DNA from: VAXT01 sp038040395
GTDB lineage: Bacteria > Actinomycetota > Thermoleophilia > Gaiellales > Gaiellaceae
Assembly: GCA_038040395.1 (NCBI GenBank)
Contig: JBBPIJ010000010.1
Coordinates: 1 to 64,000 of the forward strand
Direction of reading: 5' to 3'
DNA: 64,000 nucleotides
A model generated the notes under the pieces. It was not told the origin of the DNA. It saw nothing but the letters and a program-made list of their open reading frames with translations, and searched no databases. The position numbers and the translations under genes were made by a program. Position 1 is the stretch's first letter, and each line of letters opens with the position of its first letter. Shown here one piece after another: positions 32,899-40,105 of the stretch.

Positions 32899-34194
32899 AT
32901 GCGAAGGGTTGCGTGGGCGAGCACTGTCGTCCTCGTCGCGGCCGCGATCCCGATCGGCCTGGCAGCCGCAGCGCCGGGCGATCTCGACCCGACGTTCTCG
33001 GGCAACGGCTGGGTACGGACCTACGACATGACCGGCTTCACCGGTCCCTATACGGCGAAGGGAGCGGAAGACCTGGCGATTCAGCCCGACGGGAAGATCG
33101 TCGCCGTCGGCGAGATCAAGAATCGCGGGCAACTCGTGCTCGGAGCCCTGCGGTGGACGTCGACCGGTGACCTGGACCGCTCTTTCGGCGACTCGGGCTG
33201 GGCGACCACACACGTCGGGCAGGTTCCGAACGCGCACGCGGTCGCACTCCAGCCGGACGGCAAGATTCTCGTCGGCGGCGAGGTCGACTTCGATCTCGAT
33301 CTCAACCTCGCCGGGATCGCCCGCTTCAATCGGGACGGCTCGCTCGACCGCAGCTTCGGCGACGGCGGAGTCGTCCACTCCCCGAACGCGTTTGGCCGCC
33401 ACGTCAACGACGTGGCAGTACAACGCGACGGGAAGATCGTCACGGTCGGCAACCACATCTCGTCGCGCGACCGCCAGCTGGCGTTCGCGGTCAGCCGCTA
33501 CCTGCCGAACGGCGCGCTCGACCGGAGCTTCTCGGGCGACGGCCGAACATCCATCAGCTTCAGGAGCGGACACGAGACCGCCTATGCCGTTGCCCTGCAG
33601 CGGGACGGCAAGATCGTCGTCGCGGGCAGCGCCGAGTACTACGAGGACGATTTCGCCTTTGCGAGGCTTCGCCCGAACGGAAAGCTCGACCGCACGTTCT
33701 CGCGCGACGGGCTCCAGATGGTGCGCTTCGGCCCAGAGAGGACGGACCGGGTTCGCTCACTGGTCATTCAGCGCAACGGAAGGATCGTCGCGGCCGGCGA
33801 TTCGAGAGTCCTTCCTCGGTACGAGCCCTCGCGGATGGCACTGATACGGCTGAAGGCGAACGGAGCCCTCGACCGGCCGTTCGGGAAGCACCTGACGAGC
33901 CCTGTGCGCAACGGCGGCTACGCCCGAGCGGTCCGCGTGCAGGCCGACGGCCGCATCGTGGTCGCAGGCCTCGCCTACGAAGATCCGGACTACAGCACCT
34001 CGGCGTGGTTCCTGGCTCGGTATCTGAGAAACGGCCGCAGCGACCCCGCGTTCGGCCGAGGTGGGATCGTCGTCAGCGACTTCGGCACGGGCACCGACTG
34101 GGCCGGTGCAATCGCGCTCCAGCCCGATGGAAGGATCGTCGTCGGCGGCTCGGTGTACGAGGATCAGGCAATCGCGCGGTATCGCGCCGGCTAA
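32899..34194 (+). CDS. Secreted delta-60 repeat (beta-propeller-like) protein
   Basis: A 431-residue protein with signal peptide MRRVAWASTVVLVAAAIPIG LAAAA. Seven or so ~55-60-residue repeats follow, each with a G-x-L-D-x-x-F-G-x-x-G strand (SFGDGGVVHS, SFSGDGRTSI, FGRGGIVVSD) and a later A-x-Q-x-D-G-K-I-V-x-x-G strand. This is the TIGR02608 'delta-60' repeat of extracellular proteins. Its role is structural or binding; no enzyme motif is seen. Divergent from lysE. Confidence 0.88.
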   Translation: MRRVAWASTVVLVAAAIPIGLAAAAPGDLDPTFSGNGWVRTYDMTGFTGPYTAKGAEDLAIQPDGKIVAVGEIKNRGQLVLGALRWTSTGDLDRSFGDSGWATTHVGQVPNAHAVALQPDGKILVGGEVDFDLDLNLAGIARFNRDGSLDRSFGDGGVVHSPNAFGRHVNDVAVQRDGKIVTVGNHISSRDRQLAFAVSRYLPNGALDRSFSGDGRTSISFRSGHETAYAVALQRDGKIVVAGSAEYYEDDFAFARLRPNGKLDRTFSRDGLQMVRFGPERTDRVRSLVIQRNGRIVAAGDSRVLPRYEPSRMALIRLKANGALDRPFGKHLTSPVRNGGYARAVRVQADGRIVVAGLAYEDPDYSTSAWFLARYLRNGRSDPAFGRGGIVVSDFGTGTDWAGAIALQPDGRIVVGGSVYEDQAIARYRAG

Positions 34195-34226
34195 GTCTCG
34201 TCCGTCCTCGTTGCGAGACTGGCCGC

Positions 34227-34571
34227 GTGGCAATGGTCGGCGAAGAGCTCTCGCGCCTCGTGTCTTGGGGGGAACGGCATCGACGCCTGCTCGCTCGGCT
34301 TTCGATCGTGCTGGCCGCGACGTTCGTCGTCGATGTGCTCGGAACCGTCGCGATCTACTTCGCGGAGCGCCACGCCGCCAGTACCGAGATCACCTCGTTC
34401 GGCGACGCGTTCTTCTTCACCACGGTGCAGCTCCTGACCGTTTCGTCGCAGATCAGAAACCCGTTCACGACATGGGGCCGCATCGCCGATATTGGGCTCG
34501 AGTTGTGGGGCGTGCTGTTCGTCGCCGGCTCCACCGGCGCGGTAGCGGCCTTCTTCCTACAGGCTGATTGA
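34227..34571 (+). CDS. Small two-helix ion-channel-like membrane protein
   Basis: About 114 residues (GTG 34227 or ATG 34233). Two transmembrane helices flank a pore-helix-like segment FFFTTVQLLTVSSQIRNPFT, which aligns with the P-loop position of two-TM potassium channels although the classical TVGYG filter is replaced by TVSSQ. The protein is annotated in related bacteria as a potassium channel family protein. Ion selectivity cannot be assumed from the altered filter. It follows the delta-60 gene by 32 bp. Confidence 0.65.
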   Translation: MAMVGEELSRLVSWGERHRRLLARLSIVLAATFVVDVLGTVAIYFAERHAASTEITSFGDAFFFTTVQLLTVSSQIRNPFTTWGRIADIGLELWGVLFVAGSTGAVAAFFLQAD

Positions 34572-34695
34572 GCCGAAATAGCCCAAATTCCCGTTTCCGA
34601 GGCTGAAGCGCGCTAGACTTCCCGCAAGAACAGAACGTGTACCGGTGGCGCTCTGCCTCCTTGTGCGTTCATGAGTAGTAAGGGAGGTGGAATTG

Positions 34696-34902
34696 ATGGC
34701 AACCGGAACCGTGAAATGGTTCAACGACGCGAAGGGGTACGGATTCATCACGCCAGAAGACGGCGGGAAGGATCTCTTCGTGCACCACACGAACATCGCG
34801 GGCGAAGGGTTCAAGACTCTCGCCGAAAACGCGAAGGTGGAGTACGAGGCCCGTGAAGGCGCGAAGGGCCCAGAGGCGACTAACGTCGTCGTGACTGCGT
34901 AA
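34696..34902 (+). CDS. cspA: Cold-shock protein (CspA family)
   Basis: A 68-residue single CSD: TVKWFNDAKGYGFITPEDGG (RNP1 KGYGFI), KDLFVHHTNIAG (RNP2), and a C-terminal EATNVVV. It binds single-stranded RNA/DNA and melts hairpins. A GGGAGGTGG ribosome site precedes ATG 34696, and the leader upstream is about 120 bp. A very strong intrinsic terminator follows directly, and infA begins immediately after it. Confidence 0.96.
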   Translation: MATGTVKWFNDAKGYGFITPEDGGKDLFVHHTNIAGEGFKTLAENAKVEYEAREGAKGPEATNVVVTA

Positions 34903-34918
34903 GGAATCGGTCGATTCT

Positions 34919-34960
34919 GCCGCGCCGTCGGTGTTCTTTACACCGGCGGCGCGGTATTTT
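34919..34960 (+). terminator. Strong intrinsic terminator between cspA and infA
   Basis: Two 15-base arms (34920-34934 and 34940-34954) pair fully, allowing one G-U, around a TCTTT loop. They are followed by TATTTT (34955-34960). Only about ten bases separate the T tract from the infA ribosome site, so infA has no room for its own promoter after the terminator. Confidence 0.9.
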
Positions 34961-34981
34961 ATGTGGAGGGAGGTGACGGCA

Positions 34982-35203
34982 ATCGCCGGCAAGGAAGACA
35001 AGATCGAGTTCGAGGGTGAGGTCGTCGAGGCATTCCGCAACGGCATGTACAAGATCCTCCTCGACAACGGCCACGAGACGCTCGGATACACCGCAGGGAA
35101 GATGCGGCGATACCGGATCAAGATCCTCCCGGGCGACCGGGTCAACGTCGAGCTCTCGCCGTACGACCTCGACCGCGGCCGGATCGTCTACCGACACCGC
35201 TAG
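34982..35203 (+). CDS. infA: Translation initiation factor IF-1, probable ATC start
   Basis: A 73-residue OB-fold IF-1: AGKEDKIEFEGEVVEAFRNG, MYKILLDNGHETLGYTAGKM, RRYRIKILPGDRVNVELSPY, DLDRGRIVYRHR. In-frame ATG 34961 and GTG 34973 exist but are badly placed relative to the ribosome site and give N-terminal extensions. The exact anti-SD complement GGAGGTGA (34970-34977) lies five bases before an ATC at 34982, which gives exactly the family length. ATC initiation is therefore proposed. The gene is detached from the usual ribosomal-protein cluster and sits behind the cspA terminator. Confidence 0.9.
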   Translation: MAGKEDKIEFEGEVVEAFRNGMYKILLDNGHETLGYTAGKMRRYRIKILPGDRVNVELSPYDLDRGRIVYRHR

Positions 35204-35222
35204 ACCCTGATTTACTAGCCCG

Positions 35223-35606
35223 ATGCCGACCGGGTTCCTGCTGCTGCTCTCCTGGCTGGCCAACATCGTTTCATTGGCGGTCGCCGACTGGCTCTTCGAA
35301 GGAGTGCGCATCGGTCACTGGTGGCCTCTGCTGATCGGCGCGGCCGTCCTCGGGATCGCGAACACGATCGTCAAGCCGATCCTGACGCTGCTCGCCCTCC
35401 CGCTCGTGATCCTGACGCTCGGCCTGGCGCTCATCGGCATCAACGTCGTGATCCTCGCGCTCGCCGAGTGGATCGCCCCCCGCTTCTCGATCGACGGCTT
35501 CTGGACGTACGTGGGAGCGTCGATCGTCGTCTGGCTCGTCAACTGGATCCTGCACGGGGCCTTCGGCCTGCGCGAACGGCCGAAGCACGCTCGCCCGGCG
35601 TTCTAG
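35223..35606 (+). CDS. Phage holin superfamily IV-like (PF04020) membrane protein
   Basis: A 127-residue protein with four transmembrane helices: LLLLSWLANIVSLAVADWLF, the conserved AAVLGIANTIVKPILTLLAL, PLVILTLGLALIGINVVILA, and a last helix YVGASIVVWLVNWILHG. The N-x-x-V-K-P-I-L-x-x-L-x-x-P motif is diagnostic of this family of chromosomal membrane proteins of unknown function. It begins 20 bp after infA and is probably cotranscribed. Confidence 0.85.
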   Translation: MPTGFLLLLSWLANIVSLAVADWLFEGVRIGHWWPLLIGAAVLGIANTIVKPILTLLALPLVILTLGLALIGINVVILALAEWIAPRFSIDGFWTYVGASIVVWLVNWILHGAFGLRERPKHARPAF

Positions 35607-35712
35607 GTCCTAGGACCTTCCCGAACCGAACCTTTACCTGGGCCTGGCCTGAGGCTGGGGTGGCGCGGGGTAGTTTCGGTGTGCAAGCACGCCCAGCAAA
35701 GGGAGGTACGAA

Positions 35713-36090
35713 ATGAAGCGTTCAATGATGATTCCAGTGGTTCTCTTCGCACTCGTCGCGATGGCGATCATGGCCCCGACCGTGCAGGCGAAGGGCGGCA
35801 CGCGCATCGTGCTCAACCCCACTTCCGCGTTCTCGGGAGCGAAAGGCAGCGCCAAGTACCAGGCGGCCGGGCAGCGTGAGCTCGAGGTCGAGCTCGAGCA
35901 CGTCCGCAGGCTCGCCGGCAAGCGAGTCTTGTTCTTCGTGAACAACACGAAGATCGGTTCGTCACGCGTCAGCGCCCTTGGTGCTGCCCGCGTGGGCAAG
36001 CGGGGATCGACGTTCCCGGCGATTCGAGCCGGAACCGTGATCAGGGTGAAGAGCGCCGCCGGCAAGACAATCGTCTCCGGCAGGTTCTAG
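35713..36090 (+). CDS. Secreted hypothetical protein
   Basis: A 125-residue protein with a clear signal peptide (MKRSMMIPVVLFALVAMAIM ... VQA) and a small beta-rich mature domain, GGTRIVLNPTSAFSGAKGSA ... KRVLFFVNNTKIGSSRVSAL. The pattern resembles a short extracellular Ig-like or 'TSAFSGAKG' domain seen in related actinobacteria. No enzyme motif is seen. A GGGAGG site precedes ATG 35713. Confidence 0.75.
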   Translation: MKRSMMIPVVLFALVAMAIMAPTVQAKGGTRIVLNPTSAFSGAKGSAKYQAAGQRELEVELEHVRRLAGKRVLFFVNNTKIGSSRVSALGAARVGKRGSTFPAIRAGTVIRVKSAAGKTIVSGRF

Positions 36091-36096
36091 AAGCAG

Positions 36097-36207
36097 ATGA
36101 AGCGCGAGCTCGACCGAAGACACGCAAACGGTCTCGGCGTCGTGCTCTACTGGCACGACGCCGAGACCGTGAGCGTGTTCGTGCACGACACGAACACGGG
36201 CCGCTAG
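36097..36207 (+). CDS. 36-residue small protein containing a perfect hairpin
   Basis: MKRELDRRHANGLGVVLYWH DAETVSVFVHDTNTGR. The strand pattern V-x-L-Y-W-x-x-x-x-x-x-V-S-V-x-V-x-D-x-x-T-G matches the core of a family of small actinobacterial proteins that is normally longer. The gene starts 6 bp after the secreted-protein stop. Its middle third is a 17-bp perfect inverted repeat, so the coding reading may be constrained by, or subordinate to, an RNA structure. Confidence 0.5.
   Translation: MKRELDRRHANGLGVVLYWHDAETVSVFVHDTNTGR
36128..36170 (+). repeat. 17-bp perfect inverted repeat with 9-nt loop
   Basis: Arms ACGGTCTCGGCGTCGTG (36128-36144) and CACGACGCCGAGACCGT (36154-36170) are exact complements around CTCTACTGG. 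It lies 38 bp after the stop of the secreted-protein gene, where a terminator would be expected, but no T tract follows. Confidence 0.9.
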
Positions 36208-36210
36208 ACG

Positions 36211-37023
36211 TCATCCGACCGCGTCGCTGACCCCTAGAACGGTCGGCTGGCGGCGGATGACGCGCCGGGCATAGAGGCGCTCGTCAGCAGCTCGGAAGAG
36301 CAGCAGAGCGTTTGATCCGTCCTGCGGGAACGAGGCCCAGCCGAACGTGACCGAGTGACCGTCCGTCGCGAGGACTCCCTGGAGCTTCGCCGAGATCCGT
36401 CCGGCGTCCGTTGCTCCGGCTGCATACGTCAGGATCGCGAACTGATCGTTCCCCACGCGCGCGACCTCGTCTCCCGGAAGAAGGGCGTGCTGAAGGCGGT
36501 TCGCAACGTGCCGCAAGACGTCGTCGGCATGAAGCTTCCCTCTACGCATGTGCTCCTCGAAGGAATCGACGCCGCCGATGAGCAGCGCGAATGGCTCCTG
36601 ACGGCTGAGCCGCTCGGTGATGGCTCGCTCGAAGGCACGGGTGTTCGGAATGCCGGTCAACGCGTCCCGCTCGGCGAGCAGCTCGAGCTCCTTCATCAGC
36701 GCCTGGTTTCTGTTCGCGAAGTAGCCCGTCACCACACCGACCGACACATAGGTGACGAAGCGGATGGCCGTGCTCATGGTGACCACTTCGCTCGAGGGGA
36801 TGTCGGGATTGATGAGAACCCCGGTCGCATACATGGCCGTCGCGATTGTCGCCGCGGAGGCCCCGATCCACGGGCCGCCGGCGACCGCAGCAAGAATGAT
36901 CGCGACGTACAGGAAGTGCGCGATGCCCAGGCCGGGGCTCTCGAAGAACACGAACGCGGCAAAGACGCCCGCGCCGAATACGGCCGCGGAGACGAAGAGG
37001 GCATACCGCAGCCGATCCCGCAC
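36211..37023 (-). CDS. Membrane GGDEF-like protein with degenerate active site (GNDQF)
   Basis: A 270-residue protein. About four N-terminal transmembrane helices (~8-105) are followed by a GGDEF-fold domain (RDALTGIPNTRAFERAITER, VARVGNDQFAILTYAAGA). The catalytic GG(D/E)EF is replaced by GNDQF and the metal-binding region by LLIGGVDSFEE, so diguanylate cyclase activity is unlikely. It may bind GTP or c-di-GMP as a sensor. GTG 37023 is the start. It converges with the small gene ending at 36207. Confidence 0.85.
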   Translation of the reverse strand: MRDRLRYALFVSAAVFGAGVFAAFVFFESPGLGIAHFLYVAIILAAVAGGPWIGASAATIATAMYATGVLINPDIPSSEVVTMSTAIRFVTYVSVGVVTGYFANRNQALMKELELLAERDALTGIPNTRAFERAITERLSRQEPFALLIGGVDSFEEHMRRGKLHADDVLRHVANRLQHALLPGDEVARVGNDQFAILTYAAGATDAGRISAKLQGVLATDGHSVTFGWASFPQDGSNALLLFRAADERLYARRVIRRQPTVLGVSDAVG

Positions 37024-37268
37024 GCTGGGCCAAAGAATGGTCGCTCTTAGGGGCTCTGCCGTCCCTCCAACGGGTGGTTCTTGACGGCGTCAACCGCCGC
37101 AAGCCGTCGGGTAATCACGGGTAGCATCGAAGCGTGTTTCGCGAGCCGGCCCTGCCGGACCTAGTCCTGGCGAACAGTGCTACCGCCTGGTGAATGATTG
37201 GCCACGCCGCCCGTGTGGCGGCCGAAGTGCAGGCCTGCCGGGGCCCGGCGGGCGGGCCCAGCCGCCTT

Positions 37269-37538
37269 CTATCGGGGCTTCGTCGCCTGGCCGGCGCTCT
37301 TGACGGGCAACCGGCGAAGCGAAATGCCCCAGGCCCGGCCGCTCTCGAATAGCTCGTCGGCATCGACCTCGTCCGCCCAGCCGAGAAAGTGCGGCTCGGC
37401 GTCGTCCTCGGTCGAGCCGTAGACGGCTACGCGTCCAGCCGAAGGCTTCCGCATGTCGGGCGACTCGCCGCGCTCGAGTGCATCCACGCGCGCTTGAGCC
37501 GCCTCTGCGACCGGCCCTTCTTCGTATCCGCGCGGCAT
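37269..37538 (-). CDS. Hypothetical protein
   Basis: An 89-residue acidic, soluble protein: MPRGYEEGPVAEAAQARVDA, GRVAVYGSTEDDAEPHFLGW, ADEVDADELFESGRAWGISL RRLP. It has no signal or membrane segment and no family I recognise. It stands alone, with ~245 bp upstream of the GGDEF gene (37024-37268) that hold only short GC-rich hairpins and no gene, and ~220 bp beyond its start. Confidence 0.6.
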   Translation of the reverse strand: MPRGYEEGPVAEAAQARVDALERGESPDMRKPSAGRVAVYGSTEDDAEPHFLGWADEVDADELFESGRAWGISLRRLPVKSAGQATKPR

Positions 37539-37759
37539 GGCCTCGAGTCTACGCTCGAGAGGCGCCTCCCTCCGGTTTCCTGACGTGCCGCTGAGTGCCC
37601 GTAGGCCGGTGGGACAGTGTTAGGACACACGGCCCGCCGGTTGGAGGGCGCTCAGCGGCGCGAGGCGTTCCCCGGAGCCGCCGAAGCAGTAGCGGTCGCG
37701 TGAGATGAACTCACGCTCCCTTGGCCGGGCGGGAGCGGGATGCCGGTCAGGGAAGCGAG

Positions 37760-37803
37760 ATGGGCGGTACCGGGCTCGAACCAGTGACCCCCAGCTTGTC
37801 GAG
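37760..37803 (+). repeat. 44-bp copy of the tRNA-Val 3' part (direct repeat, left)
   Basis: This segment matches 39936-39979 at 43 of 44 positions, in the same orientation. It corresponds to the acceptor 3' strand, T arm and anticodon stem/loop of tRNA-Val(GAC). The single mismatch is in the T stem. The rest of the tRNA is absent, so this is a fragment and not a gene. It looks like an attachment-site scar. Confidence 0.88.
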
Positions 37804-37808
37804 TGAGC

Positions 37809-37931
37809 CTATGGATTGCCGCTAAACGACCTGCGAGGACGGAAGCGGGATTCGGACAGGTCGAGCTCGAGTAGCCGATAGAACTGGATCGAGCGTGCGG
37901 TGTCCGAGACAACAATCCCGATCGCGTTGAG
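37809..37931 (-). pseudogene. Remnant of a VOC/glyoxalase-family protein
   Basis: The frame encodes LNAIGIVVSDTARSIQFYRL LELDLSE, the characteristic first strand-helix of a vicinal oxygen chelate protein (normally ~120 residues), then unrelated sequence and TAG. There is no start codon in frame directly before it. It lies immediately inside the tRNA-derived repeat, which suggests that recombination at this junction truncated the gene. Confidence 0.65.
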
Positions 37932-38050
37932 AGAGGCATCAGCTGAACCACTAGAGGACAAGCAGACATCGAGGCCGGTGCAGCCCCGACCCCGCTTCCG
38001 TTGAATAGGCTTCCTGTCCCCGAGCCGCACGAGCGCCTGGATGAGCGACG

Positions 38051-38422
38051 ATGGAAGACAACGCCAATGGAAACTGCACGGTGATGGTCGTCGACGACGA
38101 GCCGGACATGCGCTACCTGCTCAGGATCACACTCGAATATGCCGGATACGAAGTCGTCGAGGCGGCGCACGGTGAGGCCGCGCTCGACCAGGCGCGACGC
38201 GCGCCCCCACGGCTTGTGCTCACAGACCGAATGATGCCGCGAATGGGCGGCGGCGAGCTGATCGAGCGGCTGCGGGCCGACGAGAGCACGAAGGCGATCC
38301 CGATCGTGATCATCAGCGCCACACGCGGCGTCCAGGGCGGAGCCGACGCGGTGCTGGGGAAACCATTCGACCCCAGTGAGCTGATCGTGCTGGTCGACAG
38401 GCTGACCGGGAAGCAGCGCTGA
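38051..38422 (+). CDS. Single-domain response regulator
   Basis: A 123-residue receiver domain: CTVMVVDDEPDMRYLLRITL (acidic pair), phosphoacceptor D in PRLVLTDRMMPRMGG, Thr/Ser switch in IVIISA, and Lys in LGKPFDPSELI. It has no output domain. Its stop overlaps the KaiC-like start by one base (TGATG), implying joint function, so it probably acts by protein-protein contact with the ATPase. It lies inside the segment bounded by tRNA-Val repeats. Confidence 0.93.
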   Translation: MEDNANGNCTVMVVDDEPDMRYLLRITLEYAGYEVVEAAHGEAALDQARRAPPRLVLTDRMMPRMGGGELIERLRADESTKAIPIVIISATRGVQGGADAVLGKPFDPSELIVLVDRLTGKQR

Positions 38423-39900
38423 TGGAGCTCGCCGGCACGGGCATCGCCGACCTCGACCTGGTTCTCGGCGGCGGGCTGCCGCTCGGATCACTGATCTTCA
38501 TCGCCGGCGGTTCCGGTACCGGCAAGACGATCCTCGCCCAGCAGATCTCTTTCGCGAACGCAACCGCAGAGCGCAAGGCGCTCTACTACACGCTGGTCTC
38601 GGAGCCCCACTCCAAGCTCGTCCGGCACCTCGAGCAGTTCGCGTTTTTCGACCCTGACGGGCTAGGCGAACGAGTCGACTTCATTCATCTGCCCGCAGTT
38701 TTGGATGATGGCGACTCCGACGGGACAGCGCAGGAGCCGGGCAAGGCGCTGTCGAGGCTCGTCGACGAGGTCGTCCGTGCGAGCGCCGAGAAGGAGCGCT
38801 CGGTGATCGTGATCGACGGGATCAAGGCCCTGCGCGACTTCGCGACCGTGGACGGCTTCGGCTTCCGCGGCGTCTCCTACGATCTCGCAAGCAAGGTCGC
38901 CCACTCGAAGGCGATCCTCATCTTCGTCGGCGAGTACACGGCCGAGGAGGTCGCCTATGCGCCGGAGTTTGCGGTCGCCGACGGGATCCTCTACCTGGCC
39001 GATGAGACATTCGGGCGCTTCGACCAGCGCTGGCTGCGCATCCTCAAGATGCGCGGTGCCGACTACCTGATGGGCAAGCACAGCTTCCGGATCGGCGAGC
39101 CCGGGATCGAGGTGTTTCCCCGCTTCGAGTCGATCGCCCCGCCTCGCGAGATGTGGACCGGCGAGCGCGTGCCGCTCGGCATCGAGGGGATCGACGAGCA
39201 GATCGGCGGCGGCCTGCCCCGGGGGAGCGCGACCCTGATCGCCGGCCCCTCGGGTGCCGGGAAGTCCGTTCTCGGCCTGCACTTTGTCGCCGACGGAATC
39301 TCCCGCGGCGAGCATTGCCTCTACCTCTCCTTCCAGCAGACCGAGGAGCAGCTGATCGCGCATGGTGAGACATTCGGCTGGCCGTTCAAGGCGGCGGTCA
39401 AGTCGGGGCTGCTCCGGATCCGTCATCTCGAGCCGGTCGAGATCAGTCTCGACGCAGTCGGCGCCGAGCTGCGGGAGGCGTCGCTCGGCGAGAGCCGCGT
39501 GCACCGGGTTGTGGTCGACAGCCTGGCCGAGCTCGAGCCGGCGGCGCGTGGCACCGCTCGCTTCCCCGACTACCTGACCGCGCTGACCGGCCTCTTTGCC
39601 TCCATCGGCGCCACGACCCTGCTGACGAGCGAGACGACCGCGTTCTTCGGACCCGCGTTCGAGCTCCCGCAAGGACTCGCCTTCGTCGCTGACAACGTCA
39701 TCCTGCTCCGCTACGCCGAGCTGGAGTCGGAGGTGCGGCGCGTGCTGGCGGTCGTCAAGCTGCGCGACGGCGACCACACCAAGGACCTGCTCGAGGTCGA
39801 GATTAGGAAGAACGGCATGAAGGTGACCGGGAAGTTCTCAGGCCTCACCGGAGTGCTGGGCGGAAATCCGACGGTGACCGAACCGCCCGCAGCCAACTAA
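38422..39900 (+). CDS. KaiC-like double-domain RecA ATPase
   Basis: A 492-residue protein of two KaiC domains: CI-like (1-~235) with Walker A FIAGGSGTGKTILAQQ and Walker B-type VIVIDGIKAL, and CII-like (~245-480) with LGIEGIDEQIGGGLPRGSAT, Walker A GPSGAGKSVL, QQTEEQL and VVVDSLAELEP. KaiC-family ATPases outside cyanobacteria take part in stress and signal control rather than in clocks. No KaiA or KaiB is present. It is cotranscribed with the REC-only regulator, a pairing seen in bacterial KaiC2/3-like systems. Confidence 0.92.
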   Translation: MELAGTGIADLDLVLGGGLPLGSLIFIAGGSGTGKTILAQQISFANATAERKALYYTLVSEPHSKLVRHLEQFAFFDPDGLGERVDFIHLPAVLDDGDSDGTAQEPGKALSRLVDEVVRASAEKERSVIVIDGIKALRDFATVDGFGFRGVSYDLASKVAHSKAILIFVGEYTAEEVAYAPEFAVADGILYLADETFGRFDQRWLRILKMRGADYLMGKHSFRIGEPGIEVFPRFESIAPPREMWTGERVPLGIEGIDEQIGGGLPRGSATLIAGPSGAGKSVLGLHFVADGISRGEHCLYLSFQQTEEQLIAHGETFGWPFKAAVKSGLLRIRHLEPVEISLDAVGAELREASLGESRVHRVVVDSLAELEPAARGTARFPDYLTALTGLFASIGATTLLTSETTAFFGPAFELPQGLAFVADNVILLRYAELESEVRRVLAVVKLRDGDHTKDLLEVEIRKNGMKVTGKFSGLTGVLGGNPTVTEPPAAN

Positions 39901-39935
39901 AGGAGCGGGACGCTCTTACCCGGCAGGAACTTTCT

Positions 39936-39979
39936 ATGGGCGGTACTGGGCTCGAACCAGTGACCCCCAGCTTGTCGAG
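39936..39979 (+). repeat. 44-bp direct repeat (right), within tRNA-Val
   Basis: This is the intact-gene copy of the repeat at 37760-37803 (43/44 identical). It covers the 3' half of tRNA-Val, the classical target of tyrosine integrases. The ~2.1-kb interval between the copies holds only the VOC remnant, the response regulator and the KaiC-like gene. Confidence 0.88.
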
Positions 39980-40009
39980 CTGGTGCTCTCCCAACTGAGC
40001 TAACCGCCC
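39937..40009 (-). tRNA. tRNA-Val (anticodon GAC)
   Basis: The minus strand reads GGGCGGTTAGCTCAGTTGGG (acceptor and D arm), anticodon stem CCAGC/GCTGG with loop TCGACAA (GAC anticodon, + coordinates 39974-39976), T arm with GGTTCGAGCCC, acceptor 3' strand ACCGCCC and discriminator A. CCA is not encoded. Confidence 0.95.
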
Positions 40010-40105
40010 TGGTCAGGCGATTGTAGCTTCGCCCTAGGCGTGTGTCAGGCGGCGAGCGGCGCAGGCTCTTCGTCGGCCTGGCTCGGCAGCGCTTCCGATG
40101 CTCGG

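Noticed and set aside
35223..35606. Prophage, suggested by two 'holin' family proteins (here and at 7072)
   Set aside because: Both families are ordinary chromosomal membrane proteins in actinobacteria; no capsid, tail, integrase or lysin genes are present.
37024..37268. c-di-GMP riboswitch upstream of the GGDEF gene
   Set aside because: The region has GC-rich hairpins but not the conserved GEMM core sequences on either strand.
37760..37803. A second tRNA-Val gene
   Set aside because: Only the 3' 44 bases are present; the D arm and 5' acceptor strand are missing.
37652..38491. Minus-strand frame across the response regulator and tRNA fragment
   Set aside because: Antisense to the receiver domain; only the short VOC-like remnant near 37851-37931 (different frame) resembles a protein.
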